From assembly GCF_052115485.1 (NCBI RefSeq), contig NZ_JBFRGU010000003.1:393657-457656 (forward strand): a stretch of 64,000 nucleotides of DNA. The letters are read 5' to 3'. The position numbers and the translations under genes are program-made. This stretch comes from Microvirga sp052115485 (GTDB taxonomy: Bacteria; Pseudomonadota; Alphaproteobacteria; Rhizobiales; Beijerinckiaceae). The notes below the pieces were generated by a model, which did no database searches, was not told where the DNA came from, and was given only the letters and a program-made list of their open reading frames with translations. Shown piece by piece: positions 48,296 through 56,854 of this stretch (position 1 is its first letter; each line of letters opens with the position of its first letter).

Positions 48296-50737
48296 CTATC
48301 GGGCGGCGGCTTGCACGGTCCTGACGGGCTCGACTTCCTTTTTCACGAGATCCGCCGTCGCCGCAATCAGATTTTCCAGCGACGTCGGACGGAAAGTGAA
48401 TTCCACTTTGTGCTGGCCGGGGCCAACCTCGACGCCTCTGAACAATAGATTTGCGCGCAAAATGGGGCGGCGTTCGCCGTCCACGCGGACTTCCCAACCG
48501 GGATAGAAGATGTCGTGAAGGACGAGCATACCTGCCTGTTCGTTCTGCACCTCGATCGTCACGGATGTCCGCTTGTATTGGGTGATCCGGGCTTCGTTCT
48601 TCGGCTTCTCCGCGCTGGCGGGAGGGACGATCTCATGGGAGGTTTTGAGCAGCGGCACGCTGCTGATATCCACAAGAGCCTCGTTCAGGCGGTCGAATTC
48701 CGGGAGGTCCTCCTGATCGAGCGCCGCTTCCGAATCGACGGGCGTGACCTTGGTGGCCACATAGACGCGCGGGCTGACCGTGTTCAGGCGATAGATCCAC
48801 ATCCGTCCCGAGCCGTAGAGCAATTCCGCGTTCGAGGGGCGGGGGAAGTGGCGCGGCATGCGTTCGAGCTTGCGGTCCAGAACCAGATATTCGAGGCCAA
48901 GGAGGTTGGCGAGGCGGCACTTGTACCCCCGGAAGCTCGCCGGAAACTGGCGCAGATTGGGATCTTCCGCATTCTCGCCCGGTCCGACCGCTCGCTCGTA
49001 ATCGGCGAGCCGGAGCGGATTGTAGCCGATGATGTCCTCGATCCCGAAGACCATGGAGGCGTTCTGCCAGGGGCCGCGCAGGCCCAGGATCTCCACGCGC
49101 GGGTAATCGCCTGCGGCGTGGCGCTGGTCCAACTCGGTCTTGAGGATGCTCAGGCCGTGCAATTGATCGGCAGGCAGCTTCTCAAAAACGGCATACCGCT
49201 CCTCCGGCTCGGCATTGAGAGCCGAGGCCGCATGCCGCCAGATCAACTCGCCACCCGTGGCCATAACCAGCGTGAGAGCAACGACGGGACGCCAGCGGGC
49301 GTTGCCGTCAAATCGGGTCAGGAGAAGCAAGGCGATTGACGCGAAGGTCAGGCCGATACCGATCTCACTCATGGCCGGCGCAACCTGACCGGCTTTGAGT
49401 GCGAAGCCCAGGGCGCTTCCGATCGCCGCCACCAACAGAAGGACCGCGAGCGAGGGCAGGGCCACGTGCCAGGAGGCGATTTTCGCCCTGTCCAGGCGCG
49501 GAATGCCGTCCCGGATATAACGGTGAGCGAGGTAGCCGGCGGCGAACGCCAGGAAGATATTGATCAGGAACGTCGCATCCGCCGGACGGCGATAGAGCTT
49601 GACGCCGGGGAGATGGTCGAAAACAAGGCCGAAGCCGGGGGTGTAGCGGCCAAGCGCATAGAGGAGAACGACGATCCCGAAGATCAGGAAGAAGCGGAAT
49701 TCGCGCGCGAGAAGCCGCCCTCCCGCAATGCCATGCCACAGGAGGAGCAGGGCTGGGATGGTGCCCGCGAACAGATAGTTGGTCGCCCGGTCGGTCCAGG
49801 TCCCCTCGGCGACGCTGTGCCAGTCGGGGCCCCAGTAGTCGTATGTCCAGCGGAGAGACCCAAAGATATTGCCGAAGAGGATCGTCGTCAGACTCTCCGG
49901 CGGAAGCGATCCCATGGCCGCGACACCGTAGCCGAAGCCGGGGCGCGTGGAGGTCGCGAGGAACTGCATGGTGAGGATGGACGGTACGGCCAGCAGTGCA
50001 CCGCCGACGAAGCCCATGATAAGGAGAATGCCGACACGGGTCCTGAAATAGACGAGAGGGCGCTCAGAGGTGAAGATCCGATGCGCAGCAACGCAGATCA
50101 GGGTCAGCGCGCACAGGAAAGCCACCTGATCCCGCCCGATGGTCAGGAAGGCCGCAACCATCGCGAAAAGCACGCCGAGCGAGTAGGATTTACGGTCCAG
50201 GGCCTCCTCGAGAAGCAGGAGGGCGAGCGGGAAGAAGCCGTAGCTCAGGATAATGCCGGTATGTTGCAGGCGGGCCGTCGCCGAGCCCCCGAGCATGAAG
50301 ACGATGGCCGCGATGACTGCGCCGACCGGATGCCAGCCCCGGCGCCGAAAGAGTCCCACGAAAGCAAGCGCTCCCGGCAGAAGATGGGCAAAGACCACCA
50401 CATCGAACACTTCCATCGACGCCTTGGGCATGAGCCAACCGAAAAGAAGCATCGTCGGGGTGAAGAGCAGGGATTGCGGATCGGCCGCGGAGGGGTGTCC
50501 GCTGAAATGATAGGGGTTCCAGAGCGGGAGTTCCCCTTGGGCAAGGGCCTCGCCGAGGTAGCGCCAGGTCGGGTAGAACTGGTTTTTGGAATCCCACGGC
50601 ACGACGCTGCCTGTGAGCGGCCACACGGACGCGGCCATAGCCCAGATCAGCAGGATCAGGAGCAGGGATACGGCGGTTTGTCTGGACGTCCAGACATTTG
50701 AGGAGGACGCGTCATCCTCTAGGAGATTTGTTTTCAT
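48296..50737 (-). CDS. YfhO-family multi-pass membrane protein
   Basis: This 813-aa protein has many hydrophobic helices, beginning AVSLLLILLIWAMAASVW, then the acidic and loop stretch WDSKNQFYPTWRYLGEALAQGELPLWNPYHFSGHPSAADPQSLLF typical of YfhO and GT-C-like proteins. The soluble C-terminus contains MLVLHDIFYPGWEVRVDGERRPIL, a YfhO hallmark. A role in lipid-linked sugar transfer is likely. The downstream secreted protein may be its partner. Confidence 0.83.
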   Translation of the reverse strand: MKTNLLEDDASSSNVWTSRQTAVSLLLILLIWAMAASVWPLTGSVVPWDSKNQFYPTWRYLGEALAQGELPLWNPYHFSGHPSAADPQSLLFTPTMLLFGWLMPKASMEVFDVVVFAHLLPGALAFVGLFRRRGWHPVGAVIAAIVFMLGGSATARLQHTGIILSYGFFPLALLLLEEALDRKSYSLGVLFAMVAAFLTIGRDQVAFLCALTLICVAAHRIFTSERPLVYFRTRVGILLIMGFVGGALLAVPSILTMQFLATSTRPGFGYGVAAMGSLPPESLTTILFGNIFGSLRWTYDYWGPDWHSVAEGTWTDRATNYLFAGTIPALLLLWHGIAGGRLLAREFRFFLIFGIVVLLYALGRYTPGFGLVFDHLPGVKLYRRPADATFLINIFLAFAAGYLAHRYIRDGIPRLDRAKIASWHVALPSLAVLLLVAAIGSALGFALKAGQVAPAMSEIGIGLTFASIALLLLTRFDGNARWRPVVALTLVMATGGELIWRHAASALNAEPEERYAVFEKLPADQLHGLSILKTELDQRHAAGDYPRVEILGLRGPWQNASMVFGIEDIIGYNPLRLADYERAVGPGENAEDPNLRQFPASFRGYKCRLANLLGLEYLVLDRKLERMPRHFPRPSNAELLYGSGRMWIYRLNTVSPRVYVATKVTPVDSEAALDQEDLPEFDRLNEALVDISSVPLLKTSHEIVPPASAEKPKNEARITQYKRTSVTIEVQNEQAGMLVLHDIFYPGWEVRVDGERRPILRANLLFRGVEVGPGQHKVEFTFRPTSLENLIAATADLVKKEVEPVRTVQAAAR

Positions 50738-51126
50738 TCGTCGTTAGCGCCATCCACCAACCGGCATTCTGTATAAGATGAATGCGGCGACCCCAAAATT
50801 CGATAAAGTATTAGACGCTGCCAGCCTCGCCTCATCGGCGCACGGCGCGAACTCATCGCCTTTATCTCTCACGATTTTGTCGGAAAATCGGACCCCATTT
50901 TTTCGGGTCGTGTTCCAGGATCGAAATCCGGCTTGGCGGGCCAGCACGCTACCCCTATACATGCGCTGCTCGTTTTATTTCGCAGCGACAGCCCCCACTA
51001 GGACGGCGATGTTCCACCCGCAGAGACATGGCGAGGGCAAGGCATGAGCCCCGGCTCTTATTGTCTGCGGCTTTCCTTTGCCGTCCCGATGATCCTTGCA
51101 CAGTATCAGGTCCGGATGAAAGCCTT
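50738..51126. other. 389-bp gap before the nitroreductase gene
   Basis: This gap holds no convincing gene or RNA. It contains AT-rich stretches but no clear hairpin or repeat. An 89-aa open frame (50778-51047) has no recognisable pattern and is not annotated. It probably includes the promoters of the divergent YfhO and nitroreductase genes. Confidence 0.5.
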
Positions 51127-51690
51127 ATGAACGAAAGTTTGTCCCGTCTTCAGCAGCGACGCTCCGTCCCAGCCCTGTGGCTCACCGAGCCTGGACCGAA
51201 CCCAACCGACATCGACACGCTCCTGACGATCGCTGCGCGTGTGCCGGATCACGGCAAGCTGGTTCCCTGGCGCTTCATCGTGATCGAGGGGGACGGACGG
51301 CGCCGGCTCGGCGAAATTGCCGCAGCCGCGTTCAAGGCGGATCAGCCGGAAGCCGAGGCCGAGAAGGTGGCGGTGGAACTGGCACGTTTCTCCCATGCTC
51401 CCTTGGTGGTAGCGGTCGTCTCCCGCGTTAAGCCCCACGTGAAGATCCCGGATTGGGAGCAGGAGCTGTCGGCAGGCGCTGTGTGCATGAACCTCCTCAA
51501 TGCGGCGCACGCGCTCGGTTTCAGCGCTTCCTGGCTGACCGGCTGGACGGCGTTCGACCGGCGTGTGCTCGACGCCCTGGGTCTCGCCCCCGATGAGCGG
51601 CTGGCCGGCTACGTCCATATCGGGACGGCGAAGGAAACCCCGACCGACAGGCCGCGGCCCAGCCTCTCCGATATTGTGACGCGGTTCTGA
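51127..51690 (+). CDS. Nitroreductase family protein
   Basis: This 187-aa flavoprotein has ESLSRLQQRRSVPALWLTEPGPNPTDIDTLLTIAARVPDHGKLVPWRFIVIEGD and LSAGAVCMNLLNAAHALGFSASWLTGW, typical of NfsB/RutE-like nitroreductases that bind FMN. The ATG at 51127 is preferred. Its TGA overlaps the next gene's ATG, so the two are coupled, and a reductase-oxidoreductase pair is plausible. Confidence 0.87.
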   Translation: MNESLSRLQQRRSVPALWLTEPGPNPTDIDTLLTIAARVPDHGKLVPWRFIVIEGDGRRRLGEIAAAAFKADQPEAEAEKVAVELARFSHAPLVVAVVSRVKPHVKIPDWEQELSAGAVCMNLLNAAHALGFSASWLTGWTAFDRRVLDALGLAPDERLAGYVHIGTAKETPTDRPRPSLSDIVTRF

Positions 51691-52301
51691 TGTTCTACGA
51701 AACAGCCACTAACGATCACGGCCTGCCGCACGATCCGTTCAAGGCCATCGTGACGCCGCGCCCGATCGGGTGGATTACTTCCATGAGCGCGAAGGGCGAG
51801 ATCAACCTATCGCCCTATTCGTTCTTCAACGCGGTTTCCGACCATCCGCACATGGTCGCCTTTTCGTCGGCCGGGCGGAAAGACGCGGTGACGTTCATCG
51901 AAGAGACAGGCGAGTTCGTCTGCAACCTCGCGACCTTCGATCTGCGCGATCAGATGAACGCCACCTCCGCGCTGTTGCCGCGCGGTGAGAACGAGATGGC
52001 TCACGCCAAGCTCGAAGCCGCGCCTTCGCGGATCGTCAAGCCGCCGCGCGTGGCCGAGGCTCCCGCCGCGCTCGAATGCAAATGGCTTCAAACCGTGCCG
52101 CTGGTGCCGCTCGATGGATCGGATCCGCGCTATTATCTCGTCATCGGCCAAGTCGTCGGCGTCTATATCGATGACCGTTTTCTCGTCGATGGAATGCTCG
52201 ACACCGCCGCCATGCGTCCCATCGCGCGTTCCGGCTATCGCGACTATTTCGTGATGACGCCGGAGACGAAGTTCTCTCTGCGCCGTCCGAACGAGAAGTG
52301 A
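51690..52301 (+). CDS. Flavin reductase-like domain protein
   Basis: This 203-aa protein has the flavin-reductase split-barrel pattern: FKAIVTPRPIGWITSMSAKGEINLSPYSFFNAVSDHPHMVAFSSAGRKDAVTFIEETGEFVCNLATFDL. It binds FMN and is coupled to the nitroreductase upstream by TGATG. It is longer than the other flavin reductase at 3466. Confidence 0.87.
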   Translation: MFYETATNDHGLPHDPFKAIVTPRPIGWITSMSAKGEINLSPYSFFNAVSDHPHMVAFSSAGRKDAVTFIEETGEFVCNLATFDLRDQMNATSALLPRGENEMAHAKLEAAPSRIVKPPRVAEAPAALECKWLQTVPLVPLDGSDPRYYLVIGQVVGVYIDDRFLVDGMLDTAAMRPIARSGYRDYFVMTPETKFSLRRPNEK

Positions 52302-52365
52302 GGCGATGTTTATGTACGCGTGGCACGGGAGTTCAGCCGATTTCGGAGCCGGCCCGCTAGTCAAT

Positions 52366-52563
52366 TGACAGCCAATGATATCTTGGTAGCGTAAGTTTCA
52401 TGAACTCACGCTTCTCAACCTTAGAGCGCCGACGCTGTACGATTGTGCGCGGTGGTGCGTCGACTCCGAGAAAGCGAAGATCCGTGGGAGCCTAGTTCTT
52501 TCTCCTGCCTTCGTTATCGAGAATTCAGCAACCCTGCCCACCATCCGGTCGGCGGGGTTTTTA
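52366..52563 (+). ncRNA. Candidate structured leader or small RNA before a GNAT gene
   Basis: Between the flavin reductase and the GNAT gene the sequence has TTGACA (52366-52371), a hairpin with GCGT/ACGC ends (52389-52411), a second with CGACGC/GCGTCG arms (52430-52462) and a terminator: AACCCTGCC (52530-52538), GGCGGGGTT (52551-52559), then TTTT. The terminator ends about 23 bp before the GNAT ATG. This could be a small RNA or a transcription attenuator. No known riboswitch class was recognised. Confidence 0.4.
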
Positions 52564-52585
52564 TTTAGCTCGCAAGGATCCTTCT

Positions 52586-53098
52586 ATGTCTTTGGAACTT
52601 TTCGTGGAATTTCGGGCAGCAAAATCGGAAGACGCCGACATGATCCGTGAGGTCGTGCGCTCGGCATACGCAAAATGGATTCCCGTCATCGGTCGCGAAC
52701 CTCGGCCAATGAATGCCGACTATGAACGGGCCGTCCAAGAACACCAGATCGACTTGATGTATATCGGTTCCAGAATGGTGGGGCTGATCGAGACGATGCT
52801 GCGCGATGATCATCTCTGGATTGAGAGCGTCGCCGTTGGCCCGAGCGACCAGGGCAAAGGGCTGGGCCGGCAATTGTTGGCGCACGCCGAGTGCAAGGCC
52901 ATCGAGGCCGGATGCCCCGAGATTCGCCTGCTGACGAATGCCGCCTTCGAGGCAAATGTCGCTCTCTATGAGAAGACCGGATACCTTATCGTTGAACGCG
53001 AGCCCTTCATGGGCGGCATAACCGTCTACATGAGCAAGAAACTCAATGGGCCTAGCTCTTGTCGCCAGCCCGCGCGAGAAGCCTTTCGGCTCGGGTGA
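52586..53098 (+). CDS. GNAT-family N-acetyltransferase
   Basis: This 170-aa protein has the GNAT core: ESVAVGPSDQGKGLGRQLLAHAECKAIEAG (motif A QGKGLG), then RLLTNAAFEANVALYEKTGY. It probably acetylates a small amine or antibiotic. The domain should end at YMSKKL near residue 153; the last 17 residues and the stop extend 47 bp into the convergent CoA-lyase gene. It lies just after the terminator-containing leader at 52366-52563. Confidence 0.87.
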   Translation: MSLELFVEFRAAKSEDADMIREVVRSAYAKWIPVIGREPRPMNADYERAVQEHQIDLMYIGSRMVGLIETMLRDDHLWIESVAVGPSDQGKGLGRQLLAHAECKAIEAGCPEIRLLTNAAFEANVALYEKTGYLIVEREPFMGGITVYMSKKLNGPSSCRQPAREAFRLG

Positions 53099-53930
53099 GG
53101 TGGGGGCGATCGAGCATTTCACCATCGACGCCGACCACGCCCGCACCGGGATTGGTCGCGAAGGCGGCAATGACGGCTTTTGCCCGCTCCAACGCTTCCT
53201 GCGATGGCACAAAGGTTTCGTTGATCACCGGCACCTGGGCCGGGTGGATCGCCATCTTGGCGACGAAGCCGTCGCGGCGCGCTTCCCGGCATTCGGCGGC
53301 GAGGCCGTCGAGATCGCGGAAATTGGTGTAGACCGCATCGATGGCGTCGACCTCGGCGGCCGCCGCTCCGAACAGGGTGAGCGAGCGGGCGAGCCGGTAG
53401 GGCTCGGTATAATGCCCGTCGTTGCGGCGGTTGGTTTCGGCGCCGATATCGGCGGACAGGTCTTCCCCGCCCCAGGCGAGGCCGTCGAGGCGCTGGCTCG
53501 CCCCGGCGAAAGTACCGAGCGCGAACACGCCGCGCGCGTTTTCGGTTGCGATGGCGATGATGCGCGTGCCGCCGTCCGCAAGGTCGAACTCGGCTTCGCG
53601 TACCGCGATCTTCGCGCCCAGATGCGCGACGTCCTTGCCGCCGATGGCTTTCGGTAGAACGATGCCGTCCGGCACGGCCCGCATGACGCCGTCGAGATCG
53701 GCATCGGTCATGCCTGTCGCCAGACCGTTGACGCGGACATAGAGGCGCGGACGGTCGCGGGTTTCGCGAACGGACGCGAGAAACTCAGCCGTCACGCGGC
53801 GGGCTTCCTCTTTCGCGGAGAGCGCCACCGAATCCTCGATGTCGATGATCAAGGCGTCCGCCCCTGAGGCCAGACCCTTTTCGAGCTTGCGGGCGCTGTC
53901 GCCTGGAACGAAGAGGAGCGAGCGCATCAT
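53052..53930 (-). CDS. HpcH/HpaI-type CoA ester lyase (CitE-like)
   Basis: This 292-aa lyase has MRSLLFVPGDSARKLEKGLASGADALIIDIEDSVA, LYVRVNGLATGMTDADLDGVM, and the metal site in IAIATENARGVFALGTFAGASQRLDGLAWGGEDLSADIG. It is of the citrate lyase beta/malyl-CoA lyase family. The ATG at 53930 overlaps the MaoC stop (ATGA), so the two are co-translated. Together they suggest hydration and cleavage of a branched acyl-CoA, as in mesaconyl/methylmalyl-CoA metabolism, by inference. Confidence 0.87.
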   Translation of the reverse strand: MMRSLLFVPGDSARKLEKGLASGADALIIDIEDSVALSAKEEARRVTAEFLASVRETRDRPRLYVRVNGLATGMTDADLDGVMRAVPDGIVLPKAIGGKDVAHLGAKIAVREAEFDLADGGTRIIAIATENARGVFALGTFAGASQRLDGLAWGGEDLSADIGAETNRRNDGHYTEPYRLARSLTLFGAAAAEVDAIDAVYTNFRDLDGLAAECREARRDGFVAKMAIHPAQVPVINETFVPSQEALERAKAVIAAFATNPGAGVVGVDGEMLDRPHLTRAERLLARAGDKS

Positions 53931-54430
53931 ATGTCGGCCTGCCAGGGAGCAGCGTTGCGCTTGCGCATGAAGGCCTGTCGGCGGCATTCGGCGACGAGGG
54001 TGCCATCCTGCTTGTAAGCGCGATGCAGGAATTCGACGATGCCCGCTTCGGGGCGCGATTTCGACTCGCGTTTGGCGACGATCTCGGTCGTCGCGTTCAC
54101 GGTGTCGCCTTCGAAGAGAGGAGCCGGAAACTTCACATCCGTCATGCCGAGATTGGCGATGGTGGTACCGACGGTGGTATCGTTGACCGAAATGCCGATC
54201 ATCAAGCCCAGCGTGAAGAGGGAATTCATGAGAGGTTTCCCCCATTCCGTCTCTGTCGCGCAAAAATGAGCATCGATATGGAGCGGCTGCGGGTTCAGGG
54301 TCATGTTGGAGAACAGCATGTTGTCCATCTGCGTGACCGTCCGCGTGAGACGATGAGGGATGGTTGCGCCGATCTCGAAATCCTCGAAATAGAGCCCGCC
54401 GCGGGGATGCCGTTCATGCTCAGCCGTCAT
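53927..54430 (-). CDS. MaoC-family dehydratase
   Basis: This 167-aa hot-dog-fold hydratase has YFEDFEIGATIPHRLTRTVTQMDNMLFSNMTLNPQPLHIDAHF, with the R-hydratase Asp/His region, then GDTVNATTEIVAKRESKSRPEAG. The ATG at 54430 follows GGAGGAGA and is preferred to 54484, which overlaps nadK. It is coupled to the lyase gene and acts on an enoyl-CoA. Confidence 0.85.
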   Translation of the reverse strand: MTAEHERHPRGGLYFEDFEIGATIPHRLTRTVTQMDNMLFSNMTLNPQPLHIDAHFCATETEWGKPLMNSLFTLGLMIGISVNDTTVGTTIANLGMTDVKFPAPLFEGDTVNATTEIVAKRESKSRPEAGIVEFLHRAYKQDGTLVAECRRQAFMRKRNAAPWQADI

Positions 54431-54480
54431 TTCTGCATTCTCCTCCCGCTGGTCGGATTTTATGGCTCGCGTCGGTCTTC

Positions 54481-55254
54481 TCAATAGCCGAATTGCTCGC
54501 GCAGAATGCGCTCGTCGAGGCCGTGTCCGGGGTCATGGAGCAATACCAGGTCGATGCTACGATCCATCGACACCTGCACCCGCGATACGTTTCGGAATTC
54601 CGTGTGGTCCGCCACCGCACTCACCGGGCGATTCTCGTGTTCGAGAACCTCGATTTCGATGCGGGCGTAGTCCGGCAGCAAAGCCCCCCGCCAGCGACGT
54701 GGCCGAAAGGCGGAGATGGGAGTAAGCGCCAGAAGCGGCGTGTTGAGCGGCAGGATCGGGCCGCCGACCGAAAGGTTGTACGCCGTCGAGCCTGCCGGCG
54801 TGGCGATGAGAATGCCGTCGGCGCTCAACTCCTCCAAACGGACATGCGAGTCCACACTGACCTTCAGTTTTGCAATCTGGTGGGTCTGCCGCAGCATGGA
54901 TACTTCGTTGATCGCCCGCGCGGTGTGAGATTGCCCATTCGCATCCCAGGCGACCATGAGGAGAGGGTGCACAACGCTGCGCTGCGCCTCCTCCAGTCTC
55001 TCGAAGAGACCCTCCTGCCGAAACTCGTTCATGAGAAAGCCGACGGAGCCTTTGTTCATGCCGTAGATCGGTTTGGACCTGCCCATGATCTGATGCAGGC
55101 ATTGCAGCATGAGGCCATCGCCGCCCAGCGCCACAATGACGTCCGCGTCTTCTGGGGGGACGTTCGGATAGGCGGCCCGCAGCGTTTCGAGGGTACGCTG
55201 TGCTTCAGGGGAGGGGCTCGCAACGAAAGCGACCCTGTTGAAACGGCGCGTCAT
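54481..55254 (-). CDS. nadK: NAD kinase
   Basis: This 257-aa enzyme phosphorylates NAD to NADP. Motifs are VIVALGGDGLMLQ (GGDG), GMNKGSVGFLMNE, INEVSMLR and LIATPAGSTAYNLSVGGPI. The ATG at 55254 is the natural start, a longer frame from 55293 being less likely. Confidence 0.93.
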   Translation of the reverse strand: MTRRFNRVAFVASPSPEAQRTLETLRAAYPNVPPEDADVIVALGGDGLMLQCLHQIMGRSKPIYGMNKGSVGFLMNEFRQEGLFERLEEAQRSVVHPLLMVAWDANGQSHTARAINEVSMLRQTHQIAKLKVSVDSHVRLEELSADGILIATPAGSTAYNLSVGGPILPLNTPLLALTPISAFRPRRWRGALLPDYARIEIEVLEHENRPVSAVADHTEFRNVSRVQVSMDRSIDLVLLHDPGHGLDERILREQFGY

Positions 55255-55375
55255 CCCAAGATACCCTCGTTGAACCCTGATCCAGTCCCTCATTTTCGCA
55301 TGATTCCTCTCGGAACCACGCTTTTATTCTTGAGGACCCGGCGTCACCACTGACCATACCCCAGAGAGGCATAGC

Positions 55376-55696
55376 ATGGAGCAACCACTCCTCGTCTACA
55401 CGACCTTTCCCGATGCGGACACAGCTTTGTCCATTGGCGAGGAGCTCGTTCGAAACAGGCTCATCGCGTGCATGAACGTGCTTCCCGGCATGGTCTCGGT
55501 CTATGCCTGGAAGGGAAAAATCGAGCGTGGTGAAGAGGTTGTCGCCATTCTCAAGACGGTCACCCGCCGGCGCGAGGACGTGCATACGGCCCTCAAAGAT
55601 CGGCATCCCTACGAGACGCCGATCATTTTTTTCATCGAGCCCACAGGTGTCGACGCGGGCACGCTCGCCTGGCTCCTGGCCGAAACGTCGCTCTAA
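55376..55696 (+). CDS. cutA: Divalent-cation tolerance protein CutA
   Basis: This 106-aa protein has the CutA pattern: VYTTFPDADTALSIGEELVRNRLIACMNVLPGMVSVYAWKGKIERGEEVVAILKT and YETPIIFFIEP. It forms trimers and is associated with copper tolerance, although the role is unclear. A composite repeat follows the stop. Confidence 0.92.
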   Translation: MEQPLLVYTTFPDADTALSIGEELVRNRLIACMNVLPGMVSVYAWKGKIERGEEVVAILKTVTRRREDVHTALKDRHPYETPIIFFIEPTGVDAGTLAWLLAETSL

Positions 55697-55701
55697 CGGC
55701 T

Positions 55702-55804
55702 AGAGTTCGATCATGTCTCTTTGAAACATGATCGAACTCTCGATTTTTCAATGTCGCATGATCGGGGCGAACAACCAGTTTCCACTTGTTCTGATCATGC
55801 TCTA
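55702..55804 (+). repeat. Composite two-hairpin repeat, copy at 55.7 kb
   Basis: A perfect 15-bp stem AGAGTTCGATCATGT and ACATGATCGAACTCT with loop CTCTTTGAA spans 55702-55740. The second half at 55756-55804 reads GCATGATCGGGGCGAACAA to TTGTTCTGATCATGCTCTA. Its terminal CTA gives the TAG stop of the convergent metallo-hydrolase gene. Confidence 0.9.
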
Positions 55805-56779
55805 GAGGACAGCCGCACTCCACTGCACGGGTACGAAGCGAAATCTGCCGCCCTCTTTCCCGATATAACCTGTGGCGGGGAAGGGAGCGTGGTAGAACGC
55901 GACCTGCGCCCGCTCGCTCGCCGCGAGGTCCAGCATCCGGTGTCGGCTCAGGCGGGCCAAGTCCGCATCCATGTCGAAGACCGCCGACCAATCCGGATTG
56001 CGGACGAAAAGAGCCGGGTGGTTCGTCACGTCGGACATGACGATGAGTTTGCCGCCGCCGGATGAAAGCATGAATGAGGTATGGCCCGGCGTGTGGCCTG
56101 GGATGGCTATCGCCGTCAGGCCTGGAACAACCTCCTTGTCGGCCTCGTAGCGCTTCACATCCTTTGCGATTGGGGCGAAGACCCGGCGCACGTTCTGGAA
56201 GCCGCCCTTCATGGCCTCCGGCGCCTGATTCATGCGGGCATCCTCCATCCAGAAAGCCCATTCGGTGGCCGGCACCATGACTTCGGCTTTCGGGAACACG
56301 GCAGTTCCGTCCTTCAGGCGAAGGCCGTTGATATGGTCACCGTGGAAATGGCTGATGACGACGGTGTCGACCTGTGCCGGATCAAAACCGGCGGCGCGGA
56401 AATTCGCCATCCACGTGCCGGAGGTCGGCGCGCCGAGATCACCGTTGCCCGTGTCGATGAGGGTGAGGCGGCCGTTGCGGTTCAGCACCAACGTCGTGAA
56501 GGTGATCGAAAGAGCTTCCGGCGATAGAAAGGCCTCCTTCATCGCGTCCTGGACCTGGGAGAGTTCCGCATTCTTGACGAAGCCTTCCAGCGGTCGTTTG
56601 GCGAAGCCGTCGTTGATGGCCGTCACCTCGATGTCGCCGACCTTGTAGCGGTAGAAGCCGGGAGCCTGAGAAGACGCGTTCGACATCGTGCTTGTGCCTT
56701 GAGCCAAAACTTTATCTCCGAATGGGTTTGCGAGCGCGAGCGTGCTACCCGCGAGAACCACGCGACGTGTGACAGACAT
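55802..56779 (-). CDS. MBL-fold metallo-hydrolase with a Tat-like signal
   Basis: This 325-aa protein has a twin-arginine-like start (SVTRRVVLAGSTLAL), then the metallo-beta-lactamase fold with the zinc motif HFHGDHINGL, GHTPGHTSFM and VMSDVTNHP. The fold supports lactonase or hydrolase activity in the periplasm. The stop codon lies in the composite repeat. The substrate is unknown. Confidence 0.88.
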   Translation of the reverse strand: MSVTRRVVLAGSTLALANPFGDKVLAQGTSTMSNASSQAPGFYRYKVGDIEVTAINDGFAKRPLEGFVKNAELSQVQDAMKEAFLSPEALSITFTTLVLNRNGRLTLIDTGNGDLGAPTSGTWMANFRAAGFDPAQVDTVVISHFHGDHINGLRLKDGTAVFPKAEVMVPATEWAFWMEDARMNQAPEAMKGGFQNVRRVFAPIAKDVKRYEADKEVVPGLTAIAIPGHTPGHTSFMLSSGGGKLIVMSDVTNHPALFVRNPDWSAVFDMDADLARLSRHRMLDLAASERAQVAFYHAPFPATGYIGKEGGRFRFVPVQWSAAVL

Positions 56780-56854
56780 GACAACCTCCCCCTATGAATT
56801 GAAGAGGCTATAATGACTGCGCTTGGGATCAAGCCGTTAGGCTTCACGAAATCG

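Noticed and set aside
50778..51047. 89-codon frame between the YfhO and nitroreductase genes
   Set aside because: No ribosome-binding site, signal or family pattern is seen, and it covers the expected divergent promoter region.
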